From: Strigamia acuminata
Taxonomy: Eukaryota > Arthropoda > Chilopoda > Geophilomorpha > Linotaeniidae
Assembly (NCBI GenBank): GCA_949358305.1
Contig: OX442315.1
Location: 23,710,427 to 23,774,426 of the forward strand
Length of the DNA stretch: 64,000 bases
Direction of reading: 5' to 3'
Shown here piece by piece: positions 13,264 through 25,284 of the stretch. Both the position numbers and the translations under genes were made by a program. The notes beneath the pieces were generated by a model. That model ran no database searches. It was not told the DNA's origin and worked only from the letters and a program-made list of their open reading frames with translations. The first letter of the stretch is position 1, and the number at the start of each line of letters is the position of its first letter.

Positions 13264-15389
13264 ATGAATTTCGTTCCATGTGTAACATGGATTAAAAAAG
13301 GAGTTGCTAAAAGAGTTCCTGAAAAGGTAAATATTCCAAACAGCTTGTCGATTTTACGAGTTTTCATTTATTTTCTCTTTCTCCAAGGTGGCAATCACGA
13401 AAGAAGAATTAAAACAAATAATCGATGAGAACAGACAACAACTGAAGTAATGAGTTTGTTTACAAGCGTTTTAATTTGTTATGTAAATACCTATTATACA
13501 TATAGATCTTTGGAAGACGATGAGGTATCGGAGGAAGGCAATGAATCAAATCCAGAAAATGAGCCCGATGTAAATATTTCAGATGAATATGATATGGATA
13601 ATTACGACGAGGAAGATGGTAAATCGAAAGTTCATTTCCTTGTTGAAAGATGAAAGGAATGACTTAATTATTAATTGTGTTATTTAAAGATGCAGCAGTT
13701 CGACCTTTAGCCGGTCTGGCTGGATTAACTTTGTACGCTAGTAATGAAGATGATCCACATATGACTATAAAAGTACTGTTTTATATACAATCTTTATAAA
13801 ATAAAATAAAATAAAAAATTGATTAATTTTTTTTATTAATTTAGGATGATGGTGATGAGGATGATGAGGACTTTGAAATTCATACCGATGATAATTTAAT
13901 AGTCGTCAGCCACGTTGAAGTAGATTGTAGTGAACTTGACATTTATGGTAACTTAGTTAGAAGAAGAGAAGAAAAAAAACGATTGATTAAATTTTGTGTT
14001 TAAATATTTCAGTTTATAACGATTCAAAAGATTACCTGTATGTTCATCACAGCATAATGCTTTCATCAGTTGCGCTGTGTACGGAATGGCTCAATTTTGA
14101 TCCTGCAGAGGAATCACCCGCAAACTTAATCGCTGTTGGAAACATGACACCGATTATTGAAATATGGGATCTCGATGTTGTTGATTGCTTGGAGCCTGTA
14201 TTTAAGCTTGGCAAACCCTTAAAGAAGAAAACCAAACGTGCTAAATTAAACGAATCCATGGGCCACACCGATGCCGTGCTTGATTTATCTTGGAATAAAA
14301 CACTTCGGTTTGTTGTTGTAATTTAAACATGAAATTTTTGCAACTTAAACTTATTTTTGTGCTGTCTAGGAATTTCTTAGCCAGTGCATCAGCTGACAAA
14401 ACTGTAGCAATATGGGATATGGCTGAAGGGTCAGTGGTGCGAAGAATAGAACAATTCACCGATAAAGTTCAAACGTTAGAATGGCATCCGGTTGAAGCAC
14501 AAACTCTACTTGCTGGCTCTTACGATTGGTAAGTATAGGAAATTACTGATAAATCGATCGGAATTATATTTTTTTTTCTTATTAAAACTAGTACGGCAAA
14601 GTTATTTGATTGTCGGATCGAAGATCCAACGAACAAAATTTGGAAATTCGATGGAGAAGTTGAACGTGTTTTGTGGGATCATCATAATCCATTTTACTTC
14701 TACGTAACAATTGAATTCTAGGAAATTACATCAAAATCGAAAGTGATATTTATTTTTACTTTTTCAGACGAGTACGGATAAAGGATTTGTGTATGCTGTT
14801 GATGTTCGTGCCACTGACCCTATTTGGACCGTTAGTGCTCATTCGACAGCGTGTACTGGCCTTGCTCTTAGTTCCAAGTGTGCGGGTTGTTTAATGACAG
14901 CATCAACTGACAAAACAGTCAAAATGTGGGATATTAGAACGACGCCAGTGTTTGTTGCTGAGAAACCAATGAATATGGTAACGTGTGAATTTAGTATTTG
15001 TTTGAAATTTACTTAATATTATTTCTAATATAGGGAGAATTGTATTGTCTACAAGCGTCTCCCGATTCTGCATTTACAATATGTTGTGGTGGTGATAATC
15101 GTAGCAAGAATTTCGGTGTTAGGGATCTGAGTTCTGGTAAGTCGAGTTGATTGTAGTAAAACTTGAATCGTTTTTTTGTTCTTTTTTTTTTTTTTTAAAT
15201 TCTTTTTGTACTTTTTATTTAGTGGCCAATCGATTTCAAGCAGCACCAACGGACAGTGCAAATAGTGTAGTACCAGAAACCTCGGATACTCCGTCAGCGT
15301 CAACATCGGCACCTAACTTTGTTCCTACTTTCGGTAAAAAGAATAAGCCGAAACATATGAAACGGAAACTGAAACAAAATGCACTATAA
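13264..15389 (+). CDS. PWP1: PWP1 WD40-repeat ribosome biogenesis protein
   Basis: PWP1 is a nucleolar WD40 protein acting in rRNA transcription and pre-rRNA processing downstream of growth signalling. Eleven exons: 13264-13326, 13388-13446, 13506-13618, 13690-13772, 13845-13947, 14013-14307, 14370-14528, 14592-14703, 14768-14977, 15034-15136 and 15223-15389. All junctions are GT-AG and the total is 1467 nt (488 aa; human about 500). The start [16 protein letters not shown] is the PWP1 signature. An acidic stretch follows (about residues 41-75), then [12 protein letters not shown], and WD repeats ending in [22 protein letters not shown] and KMWDIRT. The tail is basic ([13 protein letters not shown]), as in the family. 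It ends 76 bp from the convergent Ig-domain gene. Confidence 0.95.
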
Positions 15390-15465
15390 TTAAGTGATGA
15401 AAGACAAGATGAAAAACAAGAAATTTTAAATTGAAATCAACTATAAAAATATTTAAGATTTAATT

Positions 15466-17098
15466 TCATGATGATTTTATTATTTCTTTGAAGAACATGA
15501 CAGCCAAAACGGTTAGCAACGTTTTAAATTCTGGATTTGTTCGGCTGGATTCACTGACATGAACTACAGCTGCGGAGAAAGAAAGAAAGAAAACGATATT
15601 TTTATACAATATAGTTAAAATGTAGATTGAAATCTAACCTCTGATTTCCACATACGACGAATTTAACCAGTTCACTTTCCCCAATGCTGTGAGGACGCTT
15701 ACTTGACAAGCATAGTGACCGGAAACTTCCGTTGTGATTGAGGGTAGATGCAATTGAAGATTATTACTTTGAGACAACGGTGCTTTTGTAGTCCACCACA
15801 CGCGTTTAACCCAACGATATTCCAGTGCCGGAACTTGAGACTGACACTGTAAATAGCTGCCTTTGGTTCCCACAGCAATGTACACAATTGAGTCGTTGAG
15901 TATGCGCACCAAAGGTTCGGCTAAACGCAAGAAATTGAGATTTTAACTCGAGTTTGTATCAAATAATCAGGACTGGTTTACCCGGTAATACTTTAACGAA
16001 GACGAATTTCGATGTAACCCATTTCTGTTGGTTTAGAGATTTTGCTTGGCAAACGTATCTTTCTTCGTCCAAAGTACTGGCATTGATTAAGTAATAACGA
16101 TTGCTACTAGTTTTCGCAATTGGGAAAATCTTTCCCCAGAAATCTACTTTTGCCCATCTGTACACTGGGTGGTAACCATCAGCTTGACACAGCAAATAGG
16201 CATGAATCGAATGTTCGGGAATTGCAACGTGACTACCATTAATCAAGTTCACTTTCACAGTCACGCTAGAAACTGAAATTTATTTCAATTTCAACGTGAT
16301 AAGTGACATGTTTAGGTTTTATTCGATTACTCAATTACTTACTAGCTGTCACCGTGACTTCTGTTGAATCTACCCAATCAGTTTGGTTGTCTGACTTCGC
16401 TTGGCAGATGTATCTACCTCCTTGATCTTGTGTCATGTTGATAAAAGTTAGTCGATGGCTTTTTTCCGCAAGAATTGTAGTGCTAAAAAATGTCCTTTTT
16501 GCCCATTGGAATTTGGTGTTATTTCTATCTGCTTTACAGACTAGAGTGCCGTTGAAATTTAATCGAATATCTACTTGGGTAGAATTCATTATTTGAACAT
16601 CTAATGCGTAATATGAGGGAACTGCGAGGGAATTAAATGAAGTTACGAATGTTAAACATGGATATTTTATATTTATCGCTTAATACCTATAATGACGCGT
16701 GAATCTACCGAATCTGTCCATGAAAACTCGAGCGGCCCTTTAGCTTGACATACGTAATTCCCTTCATGGTTTACAGTTACATTATTAAATGGTAAACGCG
16801 TAAGATTTGCAGAATGTGGCAGTGTGGTCAAACTGCCATTATTGGTTCGCTTTGCCCACTGAATTATGTAATCGTTGCCAACTACTTTACATTGCAAATA
16901 ATTATCAGTATGTTCTCGCATTAAAACTTTCGTTCCATTCGTAATTCGGATAAATCTAACGTCTCCGCCTATTAATGAATAGTTTTGTTTCAAAGATCGA
17001 GTTCTGGAATTAAGTTGTAATAAATAAATAAATAAAATATTACTTGATATAGTCCACAAAGCAAAAAAGAAAGGGAGCACAGCTCCGAGGGAGTCCAT
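15466..17098 (-). CDS. Secreted/GPI-anchored protein with four Ig-like domains
   Basis: Five exons: 16687-17098, 16343-16621, 15982-16272, 15639-15920 and 15466-15569; total 1368 nt (455 aa). The N-terminus is hydrophobic (MDSLGAVLPFFFALW), a likely signal peptide. Each of the first four exons encodes about one Ig-like domain with the pattern Cys, then QWAKR, YRWAKV or YRWVKR, then Y-x-C-Q-A-K (Y-A-C-Q-V in the last). All exons join in phase 1, the classic arrangement for shuffled extracellular modules. Many N-x-S/T sites are present. The C-terminus ends in a hydrophobic run (TLLTVLAVMFF) with a short basic end, fitting a GPI signal or weak membrane anchor. The start at 17098 is the first ATG ahead of the signal peptide. 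No orthologue is recognised; adhesion or immune recognition is possible but unproven. Confidence 0.75.
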
Positions 17099-17243
17099 GG
17101 TATGAAATTTCAGGAAATGGCTTTCAATACAAGCACAGGATACGCTTTATTTGAAAAAAATATTTTATTCACAATAAAGGAAATAACAAAACTAATTTGT
17201 ATTACTAAAAAAATGTTTAAAAATAATTAGATAATATATTAAA

Positions 17244-20200
17244 TTAGTTTTCACTATCCTCAATGTTCGTATAGGCTTCTTTTACATTTTTTAAAGCAGC
17301 CATAACATCATGAATCCAACTGCTTTTGTCTTCTTTCGCCGACGACTTTACGAGACTCAAACTATACAAACGTTTATAGAAATTCAATTGCTGAGCATTC
17401 CTGCAATAAAAATAAAACGACCGTTAGTGTAAAAGGTACAAATAGTTAATATTTTTTTAAAAAATAGCACTTTATCTACCCTTTATTAGCTTTGATGAGG
17501 CTGAGAAGAACAACTTGAAGTCGTTTTTCGAGAATAGACAATAAATTAAGAAAATCTTCATCCGGTTCATCTTTATTCGAATCGCCATCTTTGGTAATTT
17601 GTGAAGGTGTTAGCACATCTTCGGTATTCAAAACTAAATTCAATATATGTTTAAGCAGTTTTGTGCGCGATGGCCCACTTTGTTTATCTGGGGGGAAAAA
17701 GTAAATTTAACTGAATTTGTCAATATTCGTCAATAGAACTTAATTCACCTTGAAGTAAATATTCGTGCATTCCAATTTGCTCAAGCTGTACTCGAAGATA
17801 ATCAGCCGTGTGTTCTAAAAGTGAAAACAATTCGCTCGATTTATTATAATGTTCTTCGGCCAACAACCGTAATTGCTTCTGTTTTTGCATATTTTCAACC
17901 ATCTGTATAAAAATTAACAATACCTAAAATTAATTACGGAGTACTAATCAAAACGAGGCCAATATTTCCATTAATTACCTGATTTCTCACAGCGTGATGA
18001 TATAAAGAAGCTAATCGATGATGAATAGTTGCAGCACGATATTGATAAAGCGGTTGAGTTGAACTAGACCCATCTAAATTGCATTGTGCTAAGGCACGAT
18101 TCAAAAGAGACGCCACTTCCTTTTCCACCTAATAATTAAAACTTATTGAGATATATAATCGTGCTGTGTGTAAATATAATTACATCTTCCTGAGATTTGC
18201 TTGACAGTGGAGCATTATCTTGCAAAATTGTAGCCATGGTAAATAAAGTAGTGGAATAATCCCACGTAACTGACTGCCATATGGGGAAGTTTGTAGTTTT
18301 GTTGCTCAGCGCATCCAACGCAGCTTCGTAATAAGATATTGCCTTTTGAAAGTGACGTCGTTCCTGCGTGCTAAACTCTTTTCTTCTTTCGCCATTCGGT
18401 GAAGCTTCGGAATGAGCACACAATCGCATTAAACGACCCAAATTAGAGCTCAAAAGTGCGACATTTGTTTGGTCACCGATGCTTTTAAAGGCGTCCACAC
18501 CGGCGCTTAAGATACTACAGCTTTGTTTATACAATGTGCGAACTTTACTCGTCAACAAGCCTAAATGGTAATCATTTTTAAAATATTATATCGCGTGTTT
18601 TATAAATTAATTTACCATTTTCCTCGTATAACGCCCTGGCATTGTTCATATACATGACACCGAGATCATTTAAAGCGTTTCCGTGCCGTTTCTTGAGCCT
18701 TTTAATTTCCTCTTCGTTTTCGACTGCGTAAGGCAAGGCTTCTTCATAACACTGCGTACTAACAAATAAATGCTCTTCTATTGATTTTTTTATATCCCAA
18801 AATGAGGCGTAACCTAAATTTAAGTTTAAAAGCGATTAATCGATCAGACACAAAATTCAATAACCATTAAACGGTTTACTTGTAAAACATAAATCATGTT
18901 TCGGAATACTAGCAGATAAAATTTCCCAACCGTCCGGTAAATGTTCAAATTCTTCAACGTACAAAGCTTCATTTTGATGGAACTTTGCCAACATGTAGTG
19001 CACATCTCCAGTTAAACCTAAGGCGTTTGGCAATAAGCTGGAATCGACTTTGAATCCTTCGCAGGTAGCATTAATGGCTTCAATTCCCTCTGCGAATAAA
19101 AAAAATAAATAAAAACGAATTGATCGCCATTTTAGGCTGAATTTTGTGCATGTTTACCAAGACACATAAAAATCATCTGCAGGTATCGCAAAGCGATTCC
19201 ACGATGATCTTGCGAAAACGCTCTTTCAGCCAAAAAGCAGAGAATAATTCCTCCTTTCTCCAATAAATGTAGTTTATAATTGACCTGCCATGGAATATTG
19301 GCTTGTGGGCAATTTGGTTGGTGAGACAACGAAATCCAACATTTGTTTTCTCCCCGTCCGCAATTATATCTCCCTTTTATTTGTGTTGTATCGGAATATT
19401 TTTTTGATTTTGAAGAAGCTAATGATGAGTATTTCAGTGGAATAGCTTGAAACGGTTTGGCCAATCGAGATTGTATGTTTTCCGCGTCATCGTGTAATGG
19501 AGTCCCTCGCCCAGCTGGGTTTTCATTAATCAAATCTAAACCCTAAAAATAACGATTAGAACAAATAATTAACTGAATTGGCTCCCTTTACACCTTAAAA
19601 ATATGTTCTAAAGCGAGCAAACATCTCTCGGTTGGATCATCTGTCAGTTTTCTTTTAACTAAAGCGTTATCGTTAACATCCCCTCGAATTCGATTCGCCT
19701 TGCGAAGAGACTCCACTTCCACCGATGGACTCTGGTTCGATGAATTATCATCCGACGACTCATCCGACGAGTGTGAATTTAAATTTGATTCTTCCATCAC
19801 AAATTCAATCGAAAAATCTTCCGAAAAACCTTTGACTAGAAGATCAGCTAGCAAAAATTGCGCCGACGCTATTAACTATTTAATATAATCATATTAAAGT
19901 ATTAAAAACGAATGTTGTTACGTAATTTCTATCCAACCTGGGGTTGTGTTCCAGCATCCTCGAGCATGCGGATACATTTTTTAAGAAAAAAGTGCATGTT
20001 GGCCCGATTTTTATTACTCAAATCTGGTTGGCCGTGCAAATTCCTTGCCAATGTATAAAAGAGCATTGCCACGTGAATTGCAAATGGGTTTTGGCCCTGT
20101 CCTTCCATCATATTATCCAAACATAGCGTTGTCAAGTCGTATAGTTTAATTACATCGTCGTCTTTGCCCTTAAACAACCAATACGTGTGCCCCGTTTTCG

Positions 20201-21759
20201 TAGCATTGCTCTTAAGAAATGATAAAATATTTTGAGCGACATCCTTGATGACCTTCGGTGAGAAATTGCAGTTGTTGTTTAATTTAGGTATATCTTCAGT
20301 CTTCAGTAATTCGTATTGCTGAACTATTCCATCCAAATGATAACACATCATAATCTCCGGCACATTACACATCAAATTGTCGAGCCAGTAATCTAAACCA
20401 GTCAAAATATTGATAGGTTTATTCTTGTCCCTGAAAGAAAATGATGATAACGATCAATTAACACGGTTATTTCGGCATTCGTAATTAAATTATGTTTACC
20501 GCAATCGTAAACTAACACAAGGTCGCTTCCCACCACCGAAAATCGGCATATCCGTGCCAATTAGCATGGTTATGTCTTCAAACGTCCATAAAACGTCCCT
20601 GAGGAATTTGTGTTCGCCGTACAGCGTTTGGGCATCTTCCTGATATTTGTAACACTTGGTTAATCCATTAATTCACACCGAAGCGTACAAACCTGCTCTT
20701 CTTCCTCCTCCTCTTCATTTATCCGAATTTGTTCTGAAAATTGTTGAGGGTTAATTAAGAGAGACGAATCACTATCCTCTGAAAAGTTAGTCGTTTCTGT
20801 ATAATCTGCAATACTAGTAAACAAAAAATCAAATTAAAAAATTAAATATCAATTTTATTTTATACCTGTGATATAAAAATTTGGAAAACATGCTTTTATG
20901 TTGCAAGTGATATCTGCTTTTGTTTTTTCTCGGAAATGCCTTTTCCTAGATTGTATATTTCAAATTTCCTCGTTTTAAATTCATATAATTTATAAAAATA
21001 AAAAAGTACAAATAATTACCGTACCTTTAACCTTAATGACTGCAATACATGTTCAAAATAAAACTTTTTTAACCACTGCAAATCGTCCTGCAATAATCAG
21101 AGTTACTTTAATTAATTTTTAAACGAAAATCAAACTCCTTACCTCGGATGTTCGAAGTAAATGTTTATGAATGTCAAATTCATCGACCAAAATTGTCTTC
21201 CCAATACGATGAATCAGCATACTCACTTGAGCTTTACTGTATGGAATTTTCAAAAGTTTTTTAATATTCTACAGAAGAACAAACACATAAATTATTATTA
21301 AATTACCAACGAATTATTATGAATTACCTCCGCAGCTGACACCACATCAACTTCACCGATACAATCGGGAAAATTGTTAGCCATGTGAAAACTAAAACAT
21401 ACAAAAAGTAAAGGAGCAAATTTTTCATACAAATATCCATAACCACTGTTGCTTTTATACCTGGAGAACTCATTTCGGGTATTAATATCCAAAGTGCCAT
21501 AACCTCCTAAACCCTGAACTTTTCGCAGCCAATTTGCAGGTGGGAGGTTAAGATCTGTATTACTCTGAAGCTCCGCGTACATTGCTGGAGCTTGCACCGC
21601 TGCAAACTTCACTATTGCTGTCGACTTCACATTTTTCTCGTCAGAATCGTCTTTAATACTCTAAAATTAATAACACAAAAAATAAACACGTGATTAATTA
21701 AGTCCGTTACGAGTCATGTATACCTCTGAACTATCGCTATCTTTAACAGGCGGCTCCAT
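17244..21759 (-). CDS. EDRF1: EDRF1 (erythroid differentiation-related factor 1) homologue
   Basis: EDRF1 is a large conserved animal protein with TPR-like helices; in vertebrates it affects globin and GATA1 activity, but its basic function is unclear. Eighteen exons run from 21724-21759 down to 17244-17400, total 3444 nt (1147 aa; human about 1240). Recognisable blocks: LPPANWLR (about residue 65), the exon at 21143-21268 (KKLLKIPYSKAQVSM, HRIGKT), FSKFLY, GLDYWLDNLMCNVPE, VIKDVAQNILSFLKSN, GHTYWLFKG, KLYDLTTLC, and near the C-terminus YQYRAATIHHRLAS. An acidic Ser/Asp/Glu-rich linker lies at about 19740-19800. The longest exon is 19938-20430. The start ATG at 21759 lies just before an acidic segment; an upstream coding exon is not excluded. 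The gene diverges from the glycosyltransferase, 443 bp away. Confidence 0.93.
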
Positions 21760-22202
21760 TTTCACGAAATTGTCAAACACTTCCTGAAAGTTTGCTAATA
21801 TAAGCCAGTGACCCAATATTTGACATCGTGCTTAGGAAAGTCGGGAAAAATCTGGAGTATTCGGCCATGATGTTTACATATAATATATTGCGTAATGGGC
21901 AATGACGCTACCTATTGGTGAAATTAACAGTTGATCTTACAAGGGCTTCTTGTTGAACCAAGAGCGTGAACGCTATTTAAAGATTCGACTTTGATTTCAG
22001 CTCAATTTGTGCAGGGATTTGTCCGGCACACTTCGCTGAATGTTGGATAAAATGATCGCAAAATTTAAAGGTGACGAAATTAGTGAAATGCAATATTTAA
22101 TTGATTTATTTCTACAATTTATTTTATATTAGATGTTCACGCACGAAACGGAAATCAGTAATTTTATCAGAAAGCGGAAATGTACCTACCAACCTATCGC
22201 AA

Positions 22203-23257
22203 ATGAATATAAAACGGATCATTTGTTTCATCCGAGCAAGAAAGCGTTTGTTCGGCATCTTATTTTTCACTTGTCTGTTGATTGTTATCATCATTTATTA
22301 CCACTTAAATGAAAGTTATTACGGTACGGTAGTGAAAGTTTTTCGTCCGATTTATAAGTAATTTGAGTATGTTCAAATTCTTATTTATTTAAAGATTTTC
22401 TTACTCAACTCCAAGAAAATTCCGCCTCTAACGGACCGTCATTATTTTTTCTCATTCCCGATTTACGTTATTTTAACCTTAGAACGGCTTGTGCTGTTGA
22501 AGCTGCAGCTTTTCATCATCCACAGTCTCAAGTTACCGTTTATACTTTACGAGAATATAAAATCAAAGAAATAGGTAACAATTTTAAGAATATCTCAAAT
22601 ATAAATATCCAATATATTTCAATTTCTCAAGCCTTGATAAAGACTCCATTGTACGATGTATTAAATCATGCGAAATTCTATAAATTTGTAAATGCTCAGA
22701 TATTTTTGGATGCCATTGTGCTTGCACTGCTTAGCAAACATGGAGGTACATTTTTAGGCAACGACTTGTGGTGTTTGGAACCGATTTCCGCTTACCGCAA
22801 TTTGTTATTGATGGAAAAAGACAAATATAGAATCTCTGCCGCTTTTTCGTTCGATCGATGGCACCGATTTCCGATATTAACGATGATAAAATACAAAAAT
22901 GTATTGCAAAGTAATTCCCCGAGGAAGACCGATATTGGTAAAAACGTACTGAAGGACACTTGCACTGCAGTTCAAGGCGATTTTTTATTGGTTCTAAGTG
23001 ATCCTTTTGTAAAGTGTGCTAATACAAAATTTGAAGTGGAACAAAATTTAATTTTTCCTAGGTCACGTGGCAGTTGGAATGTTTTATTCACAAATGAATC
23101 AACAGAATTAATAAATTCGTATTCGGTTATAAAACTTTGGAATAATTTTTCTAAGGAAACAGAAGCGGTATTTGGTAGTGATGTGATTGTAGATTCGGTA
23201 GCTCAAAGAATTTGCACCAATGTGTACACTTTAATGAAAAAACAAGGATATATTTAA
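22203..23257 (+). CDS. A4GALT-type (Gb3 synthase family) Golgi glycosyltransferase with altered DXD
   Basis: The family transfers galactose or GlcNAc in alpha-1,4 linkage onto glycolipids and glycans in the Golgi. Best model: exon 1 22203-22323, intron 22324-22394, exon 2 22395-23257; 984 nt, 327 aa. The protein has type II topology with a membrane segment FGILFFTCLLIVIII at about residues 19-33. It then shows RTACAVEAAAFHHP and, around residue 157, GGTFLGNDLW. Family members normally have GGxYLDTD there, the metal-binding DXD; here the first Asp is Gly. The C-terminal Gb3-synthase-like block (LWNNFSKETE) is present. Exon 1 uses a modest donor (GTACGG); the alternative stronger GTAATT would leave a 37-nt intron and break the frame. 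Enzymatic activity is therefore uncertain. Confidence 0.8.
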
Positions 23258-23276
23258 ATACTCCGTACTTTTTTTT

Positions 23277-23316
23277 AATTCTGTAAAATTAAATTTAAAT
23301 TTAATTTTACAGAATT
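23277..23316. repeat. Perfect 40-bp palindrome after the glycosyltransferase
   Basis: The 40 bp are identical to their own reverse complement, centred on AAATTTAAATTT, and start 20 bp after the stop codon. No loop separates the halves, so the DNA could form a cruciform or the transcript a hairpin. It may mark the 3' end of the transcript. Confidence 0.75.
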
Positions 23317-24429
23317 TTTTTGTGTATGATTATTGTTAATGGTATTATTTTATAATAGTTTTTGTATTTATAGCTATACATGTTATGAATCTCTTTATAT
23401 TGTTTTATTTATATCAGCCTTTATCGTGCACTTGTTAGATACAATTGTACAAAAGTTAATATACTCTTTCCACACTCAAGAGGAGCCCTGGAATCTTGGC
23501 TCCCATTGGCCTTGTCTGTATAGAAATTTATTTTATTCATCGTCCAAACTAAAAAGAATATTATTATTATTATTATTATTATTTGTTATGTATAAAAGTG
23601 ATTAGAGTTTGGTAGTGAAGTCTGAAAGAGACGGTTGATATTTATGAAACAAAAGAAGAATTTTGAATTAAAAAAATAATGACTGCTAGTAACAAATGAG
23701 CGAAGGAAAAAATACAGTATTTTCATTAAATTTTATCAGAATTGCCAGATGTTTATTCCCTGGGGAAAAATCCAATAACTGCTTATTAACTGTAATTTAA
23801 TTTTCACCTGTTTTTTGTTATTTTTGCAAAATTGTATGAAACGTTTAATAAAAAACATTTCATAAGAAATACAATTTGGTATATTGCATCAGTATATTGA
23901 TTTTAGCCCTCTTTTTTTGTATTTATGTCACATTATGTGACATAATTGAAATTTTGCGAGATTTCTGGAAAATATGCGAGTTTAGCCTTTTGCAAAGCCT
24001 AAGAAGAGAAAAATCTCAGACTGCAGGAAAAATGTACACATATTCCTCCCAGCTGCAGGAAGTATATATGTGTATAAATATATTATTTATCATTTCTAAG
24101 TTTAATATGAGTCGTTACTTGACTCAGCAAATCCGGCAATTTGGTGTTTGTTTTCACTTCCTATGAATAGCACTCGCGTCCGGACATCAAACAATCGACA
24201 GGAAATTAATGCTGAGTTTTTGTGCGATAATAACTACTTCACGGTAATACTTTTTTTTTAAAAAGAATTTATTTATACATCAACTGATTAGCTAAATGAA
24301 TAAAAGCACAATTTTTTATTGCTGTTTCCTGGTAAGTTGTCATAATTATCTGGTCTATTGGGTGCTAAGTCCACTTATCAAGTTGACGTAAACAATTTTT
24401 AATCAATTATTTACTTTTTATTCCTACAG
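23317..24429. other. Intergenic, no supported gene
   Basis: AT-rich sequence with open frames rich in Leu, Ile and Tyr that look random. A short ATT run lies near 23560-23582. The segment from about 24290 is the duplicated promoter of the following Cys-rich gene. Confidence 0.5.
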
Positions 24430-24478
24430 TATATAAAGCTGCTGTTTTCAATTTTTGTTGTAGGTGAACATTGCAATA
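24290..24478 (+). promoter_or_regulatory. Duplicated promoter of Cys-rich gene copy 1 (TATA, GATA motifs)
   Basis: About 180 bp upstream of the coding start is nearly identical to 26250-26450 upstream of copy 2. It contains a TATATAAAG box at 24430-24438, about 49 bp before the ATG, and GATA-type sites: CTTATCAAG near 24374 and TTATCTGG near 24344. The TATA match is direct observation; use of the GATA sites is inference. Confidence 0.55.
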
Positions 24479-24730
24479 ATGAAATACGTTTGTGTTTTAT
24501 TGGTTTTAACTCTCATCGTGTCTTCAGCTTTGGCTGAAGATAATTGCAAATGGGTTGGAACTCTACCATTTTGCTTGAAAACTGATTGCCCCGATGGTTA
24601 TTACAATTGCAAATCTGATAGATGTCGCGATGGGCATTGGTGGCATTGCTGTTTTACAGGAAAACAGAACTATTGTTGCAATAATCCTGATTTGTGTGAA
24701 GAATTAGAGGAGACAAATTCGATTGAATAG
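24479..24730 (+). CDS. Secreted Cys-rich small protein, copy 1
   Basis: An 83-aa protein with a signal peptide (MKYVCVLLVLTLIVSSALA, about 19 residues) followed by a compact domain of ten Cys in the order C-C-C-C-C-CC-CC-C. The core motif reads CKWVGTLPFC then CPDGYYNC and ends NYCCNNPDLC. The same W-x-GT-xPFC/CPxGY arrangement recurs in the two neighbours and in small secreted proteins of several invertebrate groups. The start at 24479 is preferred to the upstream in-frame ATG (24464) because MKYVC is conserved with copy 2. A GTAAGG...ACAG pair in the 3' region, also conserved with copy 2, may be a 3' UTR intron. AATAAA lies near 24950. Function unknown; a disulfide-rich extracellular peptide is all that can be claimed. 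Confidence 0.85.
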   Translation: MKYVCVLLVLTLIVSSALAEDNCKWVGTLPFCLKTDCPDGYYNCKSDRCRDGHWWHCCFTGKQNYCCNNPDLCEELEETNSIE

Positions 24731-25100
24731 TTCATTTATTCAAGTAAGGAACCAAGGAACTATGAAATGATTTATGTTCCAATTCTAATTTGTTCTTTTG
24801 TTACTATTTTACAGTTATGCTATTTTGCTGTACACAGTAAACATTCTTCTGTCCGAAAGTTATAACTTCATTACAACTTTGTGCCAACGATTTTAATTTT
24901 CTGTATACCAAAAAAATATTTTAATATTTTATAAATGATGACTAATAAATTTCCTTAATTTTTTTCTTTTATTCCTTCTTTCTTTTTTTGTTTAATAATA
25001 ACAGAGAATTGAATTTAATGACAAAAAATTCAGAAACAAAGAAATTTTTAGGTTTATACAGTTACTACATTTTAATTCTACGAATGAATTTTTAAAAAAA

Positions 25101-25284
25101 ATGTCATATGGATCGCGAGCTCGAGCAGCAGTACCAGGACCCGCACCGTACCATGGCACCCACAACAATATTATGACCCGCCCCGAATTATTAATGGCTA
25201 CCGCAACAGCAGCAACCTGCTTATTATTCCCATCAACCTCAGAAAGTGGTTATGTCACTAGAACCAAAGTGTTAAATAGTTGCT
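25101..25284 (+). pseudogene. Broken copy of the CYSTM-like gene
   Basis: This begins like the intact copy at 27136 (ATG TCA TAT, then ...CGAGCTCGAGCA) but has lost about 20 bases just after, shifting the frame. The second frame still contains Gln/Tyr/Pro codons (PQQQQPAYYSHQPQKVV) with in-frame stops. The Cys-rich second exon is missing, its place taken by the GC-rich insert that follows. A translated 61-aa frame exists but is out of phase with the ancestral protein. Confidence 0.75.

Noticed and set aside
16991-17032. Possible 40-nt GT-AG intron in the first exon of the Ig-domain gene
   Set aside because: Removing it shifts the frame into a stop, while reading through keeps the Ig domain open.
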